15,811 bases of DNA from Sulfitobacter alexandrii (lineage in GTDB: Bacteria; Pseudomonadota; Alphaproteobacteria; Rhodobacterales; Rhodobacteraceae): the NCBI RefSeq assembly GCF_001886735.1, contig NZ_CP018079.1, forward strand, positions 1 to 15,811. The letters run 5' to 3'. The notes under the pieces were generated by a model that saw only the letters and a list, made by a program, of their open reading frames with translations, was not told the DNA's origin and searched no databases. How positions within the stretch are numbered: the stretch's first letter is position 1; the number at the start of each line of letters is the position of its first letter. The translations under genes and the position numbers were made by a program. Shown here piece by piece: positions 12,969 to 15,811 of this stretch.

Positions 12969-13850
12969 ATGAATTTTACCGAAGGCCTAGAAAAGGCTAT
13001 AAATGACAAGGACTTGCCAGTCGTAACCTTCTACAAATTCTTCGTTCTGGGCTACCATCTGTTTCACAAAAAGGCGCTGAACGGCGAGCCGTTGAAGCGC
13101 TTACCGCACGGCTGGGATCAGACACGCGCCAAAAATGCGCTACGACGCCTTGAGGCACGGAAGGTGCTTGTCATGGACTCCGACTTCCGCTCGGGTGTGT
13201 GGCGTGTAACGCAATCAACGAGAGCAGGATCGGCGGAAGAGGTCGCCTGCATCGCTGATCCTTTCGCCTACGTCTCGCATCTATCTGCCATGCAGCGCTA
13301 TGGGCTTACGGATCGCAGCCCACAGGCGCTACATCTGACAACCCCCAAAAGACCCCTGTGGAATGCACTCCGAAAGGAGCGTCTTCGTGAAGACCTGCCC
13401 GATCTCGACCAGATTGAAGCGCCCGTTCTCAACAGGTCCGGCTTCAAGGATACGATCCGTCGCCGCCCGATGGTGGTGCATGTATCAAGCCACCCTTGGA
13501 CACCTGCACCTGTGAGTGGTGAGGAAACGCGGATCACCTCGATTGGCCAAACCTTTGCTGATATGCTTTCTGAACCGCAGCTTTGTGGGGGCATGCGCCA
13601 TGTTCTCGATGTCTGGGAAAATGAGGCGGATCAGTGGGTGCCCGAAATTATTGCCGCAATTGATCTCCTCGACAGTAAGATCGCAAAAGTTCGCGCAGGC
13701 TATATTCTGTCTGAAGTCATGGACATAGATGATCCGGCGCTGCACAAATGGGAGCAGTTTGCTCAACGGGGCGGATCACGCAAACTCGATCCTGACGCCG
13801 AATATGCCCCTGAATTCTCAGAACGCTGGATGATTTCAATCAATGTCTGA
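12969..13850 (+). CDS. abiEi: AbiEi-type antitoxin / transcriptional repressor (type IV toxin-antitoxin)
   Basis: A 293-aa protein. The N-terminal part is a probable winged-helix DNA-binding domain (HGWDQTRAKNALRRLEARKVLVMD at about 47-70, then FRSGVWRVTQ). This is followed by the AbiEi signature ADPFAYVSHLSAMQRYGLTD (96-115) with LHLTTP at 121-126, and a C-terminal ISSIGQ-type region: TSIGQTFADML at 190-200, then LCGGMRHVLDVW. AbiEi neutralises AbiEii without direct binding in known systems and represses the operon via inverted repeats. AAGGA 6 nt upstream fixes the ATG. It overlaps abiEii by 8 nt (ATG inside its last codons), so the two are translationally coupled. Confidence 0.88.
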   Translation: MNFTEGLEKAINDKDLPVVTFYKFFVLGYHLFHKKALNGEPLKRLPHGWDQTRAKNALRRLEARKVLVMDSDFRSGVWRVTQSTRAGSAEEVACIADPFAYVSHLSAMQRYGLTDRSPQALHLTTPKRPLWNALRKERLREDLPDLDQIEAPVLNRSGFKDTIRRRPMVVHVSSHPWTPAPVSGEETRITSIGQTFADMLSEPQLCGGMRHVLDVWENEADQWVPEIIAAIDLLDSKIAKVRAGYILSEVMDIDDPALHKWEQFAQRGGSRKLDPDAEYAPEFSERWMISINV

Positions 13851-14772
13851 CAATGACCCCCACGCGCAAGATAGAACATTCGACATCGTCGATGTCGATG
13901 TTCGTGCATGGGTCGAAACCGCGCGCGCCAACCCAACGCTCTATCGAGATCGCCAGGTTACAGAGATTGTCCTGGGGGCAATTGGTTTGGCCCCTTCATT
14001 ATCAAAAACGCTCGTTTTGAAAGGTGGGGCGGTCATGGCCCTAGCGTTCAAAAGCAATCGGGTCACCGGGGATGTGGACTTCACCTCGATGGCAGAGCCC
14101 GCTGACCTGACGGAAAAGATCACCGCCGAACTGAATGAGATATTGCCTAGCACTGCGATCAAGCTCGGCTATCTCGATCTTATCTGCCGAGTGCAATCGG
14201 TTAAGAAGATGCCGCGTGCCGAGAACTTTGAGGATCATGAATTCCCTGCGCTGAAAGTCAAAGTAGGGTCTGCCACACGCGGGACGGCTGAAGCCGCTCG
14301 GCTCGCTGACGGCAAGGCAAGCCGGGTTCTTGATGTCGAGATCAGCTTCCGTGATCAGGTCTATGCCTTCCAGGAGCTGAACCTGCACGGGGCCGGTGTG
14401 GCGGTACGCGCGTTCACAATTCATGAGCTCATTGCCGAAAAATTCCGCGCTCTGCTTCAACAAATCACCCGCAAGCACAAGCGCAACAGGCGACAGGACG
14501 TCTACGACATCGCCTTTCTGATAGATGAGCATGATTTCGGGGATGCTGACAAAACAGCCATCCTGACCACATTTATCGAAAAGTGCCGCAGCCGTGGGAT
14601 CGAGGTCAAACCGGACTCCATGGATGACCCGGAAATCAAGCAACGCGCCCAGGCCGATTGGGAAACGCTCGCCCTCGAAATTGGTGACCTTCCGCCCTTT
14701 GAAGAGCGCTTTGCGCTTATGCGCGATCTCTATGTTTCGCTGCCATGGGGCGGCATCAAGAAAGACCGTTAA
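13843..14772 (+). CDS. abiEii: AbiEii/AbiGii-type nucleotidyltransferase toxin
   Basis: A 309-aa nucleotidyltransferase of the DUF1814/AbiEii class. Motif I is KGG at 60-62 with the metal-binding GDVDF at 76-80; a further acidic pair LDVEISF is at 163-169; the C-terminal conserved part has HELIAEKFRALL (194-205) and RRQDVYDIAFLI (216-227). Related toxins (AbiE, MenT) transfer nucleotides, in some cases to tRNA 3' ends, halting growth; the substrate here is unknown. All catalytic residues are present. The start overlaps abiEi by 8 nt, and the stop is only 3 nt before the restriction-methyltransferase start, which ties toxin and RM expression together. Confidence 0.9.
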   Translation: MSDNDPHAQDRTFDIVDVDVRAWVETARANPTLYRDRQVTEIVLGAIGLAPSLSKTLVLKGGAVMALAFKSNRVTGDVDFTSMAEPADLTEKITAELNEILPSTAIKLGYLDLICRVQSVKKMPRAENFEDHEFPALKVKVGSATRGTAEAARLADGKASRVLDVEISFRDQVYAFQELNLHGAGVAVRAFTIHELIAEKFRALLQQITRKHKRNRRQDVYDIAFLIDEHDFGDADKTAILTTFIEKCRSRGIEVKPDSMDDPEIKQRAQADWETLALEIGDLPPFEERFALMRDLYVSLPWGGIKKDR

Positions 14773-14775
14773 TTC

Positions 14776-15811
14776 ATGAATTTGTTCAACCGTAAGACCC
14801 TGAAGCGCCACATCAAAGCCGATCCGGTCCCGTCAGAGCATCTGGCTGCGCTGGAAGCCTGGGCAGAGTTGATCAGCTCGGGCCGGATTGAACGCCTGAA
14901 GGAAACCGCCCTCCATGGGCAGTTCGCCTCCAAGATCGTTGAAGGTGTTCTCGGCTACCATGGCCCAGCCGGTGGCGCGGATTACAACGTCTCAACCGAA
15001 CAAAATATTCTGCGCGGCAGCGTCGATCTGGCGCTTGGCCGCTTTGGCGGCAAGACGCCTGACATCGTGGCACCATTCGAGCTGAAGGGCGCAGATACCC
15101 GCGACCTCGATGCAATCATGCCGGGCCGGAACAAGAGCCCCGTTCAACAGGCGTGGGAATACGCCATGAACGCCCGTGGCGTGAAATGGGTGCTGGTCTC
15201 GAACATGATCGAGCTCCGCTTCTACGGCTTCGGAGAAGGCACCTCGGCCTATGAGGAATTCCGCCTCGACCAGCTGACAGACCCGGAAGAATACGCGCGC
15301 TTCACACTGCTCTTGTCGGCGGAAAACCTGCTGTCTGGTCGCACGGCTGATCTGTTGAAAGAAAGCCGCCGCGAAGACAAGGACATTACCGACAGCCTGT
15401 ATCAGGACTACAAGGACCTGCGCCTCAAGCTCCTGAGTGCCGTCCAGAAGGCCGATGCCGCGATCGCGCCCCTTGATGCGATTGCCCTCGCGCAGAAGAT
15501 CCTCGATCGGGTGTTGTTCATTGCCTTTGCTGAAGACACCGGCCTGCTACCAGACAACACACTGGAAAACGCCTTCGTCGCGCGCGACCCTTACAACCCT
15601 CGCCCCGTCTGGGACAATTTCAAGGGTCTGTTCCGCGCCATCGACGAGGGTAACAACGAGCTGAAAATCCCGCGCTACAACGGGGGGCTGTTCCGCGAAG
15701 ACGCGGTGATCAACGGGCTGATCATACCCGATGACATCTGCGAGGGGTTCAAGACTCTGGGCGGGTATGACTTCGCCTCCGAGGTCTCGGTCACGGTCCT
15801 CGGCCACATCT
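14776..15811 (+). CDS. Restriction-modification protein (type IIG-like), N-terminal part: nuclease and helical connector
   Basis: This is residues 1-345 (plus one base) of a 1062-aa protein that continues at position 1 of the window. The N-terminal 150 residues look like a PD-(D/E)xK endonuclease: D84, then PD at 95-96, ELK at 102-104, and QQAWEY at 124-129, as in type IIG and MmeI-like enzymes. Residues 200-340 are a helical connector containing the family signatures LDRVLFIAFAEDTGLLP (about 244-260) and YNGGLF (301-306). A single chain that both cuts and methylates is expected to act alone, using SAM and Mg2+. The ATG lies 3 nt after the abiEii stop, with only a weak purine-rich SD (AAGAAAGA inside abiEii), so translation is probably coupled. 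The recognition sequence cannot be read from the sequence. Confidence 0.9.
   Translation, partial: MNLFNRKTLKRHIKADPVPSEHLAALEAWAELISSGRIERLKETALHGQFASKIVEGVLGYHGPAGGADYNVSTEQNILRGSVDLALGRFGGKTPDIVAPFELKGADTRDLDAIMPGRNKSPVQQAWEYAMNARGVKWVLVSNMIELRFYGFGEGTSAYEEFRLDQLTDPEEYARFTLLLSAENLLSGRTADLLKESRREDKDITDSLYQDYKDLRLKLLSAVQKADAAIAPLDAIALAQKILDRVLFIAFAEDTGLLPDNTLENAFVARDPYNPRPVWDNFKGLFRAIDEGNNELKIPRYNGGLFREDAVINGLIIPDDICEGFKTLGGYDFASEVSVTVLGHI

Larger units (their letters stand above)
1..15811. other. Complete circular mobilisable plasmid, linearised inside the restriction-methyltransferase gene
   Basis: The last base of the window plus the first two bases form a TTT codon that joins the frame from 14776 to the frame ending at 2153, with no frameshift. 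The joined residues read LGHI-F-EQSI, a conserved stretch in Eco57I-like restriction-methyltransferases, just ahead of their SAM-binding domain. The window also carries one each of a replication, partition, mobilisation and stability module, with no chromosomal genes. Circularity is inferred from the sequence alone; a tandem or direct-repeat context cannot be excluded without reads. Confidence 0.93.

Noticed and set aside
14041..14811. 256-codon open frame opposite abiEii
   Set aside because: AbiEii has all its motifs in the plus frame; the antisense frame has no family features.

Overview
The window reads as one complete circular plasmid of 15,811 bp, cut open inside a gene. The reading frame that starts at 14776 runs off the right edge after the first base of a codon. 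The left edge supplies the other two bases and continues in frame to a stop at 2153, and the join falls inside a conserved GHIFEQS-type stretch of an Eco57I-like restriction-modification protein. The host is most likely an alphaproteobacterium, probably Rhodobacteraceae (Roseobacter/Paracoccus type). The grounds are the high GC content, a RepA of the RPA family, Ti-plasmid-style TraD/TraG next to a MobA relaxase, ArdC, and a small WGR protein beside a short tyrosine recombinase. The host assignment is inference.

Layout, going round the circle. (1) 12806-2153 through the junction is a defence operon: two 45-bp perfect palindromes with promoter-like hexamers, then abiEi (antitoxin), abiEii (nucleotidyltransferase toxin) and a 1062-aa single-chain restriction-methyltransferase. 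The genes overlap or are 3 nt apart, and a terminator-like hairpin follows at 2261. (2) 2396-3148 encodes a BRO-N antirepressor-like protein. (3) 3322-4206 (minus) is ardC, an antirestriction protein, with its own terminator and a 489-bp upstream stretch rich in inverted repeats. (4) 4696-5034 is an unrecognised 112-aa gene that converges on and overlaps the relaxase gene. (5) 5024-8900 is the mobilisation module: mobA (minus), a 623-bp non-coding stretch with folded structures and an IncQ-type nic site (TAAGTGCG/CCCT at 6852-6863), then divergent traD-like and traG/virD4-like genes, followed by a membrane-anchored accessory gene (8918-9469). (6) 9470-10729 is the replication module: iterons and an RPA-family repA whose start codon lies in the last iteron. 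(7) 10731-11765 is a type Ib-like partition module: five repeats at an exact 18-bp period, parA, and a small basic partner gene overlapping it. (8) 11919-12805 holds a minimal tyrosine recombinase and a WGR-domain gene.

How the parts fit together: Rep and iterons maintain the replicon, the par locus segregates it, and the recombinase may resolve dimers. The AbiE pair and the restriction enzyme could each punish plasmid loss or phage infection. MobA, oriT and the TraG coupling protein make the plasmid mobilisable, but no mating-pair (T4SS) genes are present, so it must borrow a channel. ArdC would protect the incoming strand from a recipient's restriction. The most unusual parts are the tight abiEi-abiEii-RM operon and the pair of long, perfect, core-sharing but flank-divergent palindromes that control it.
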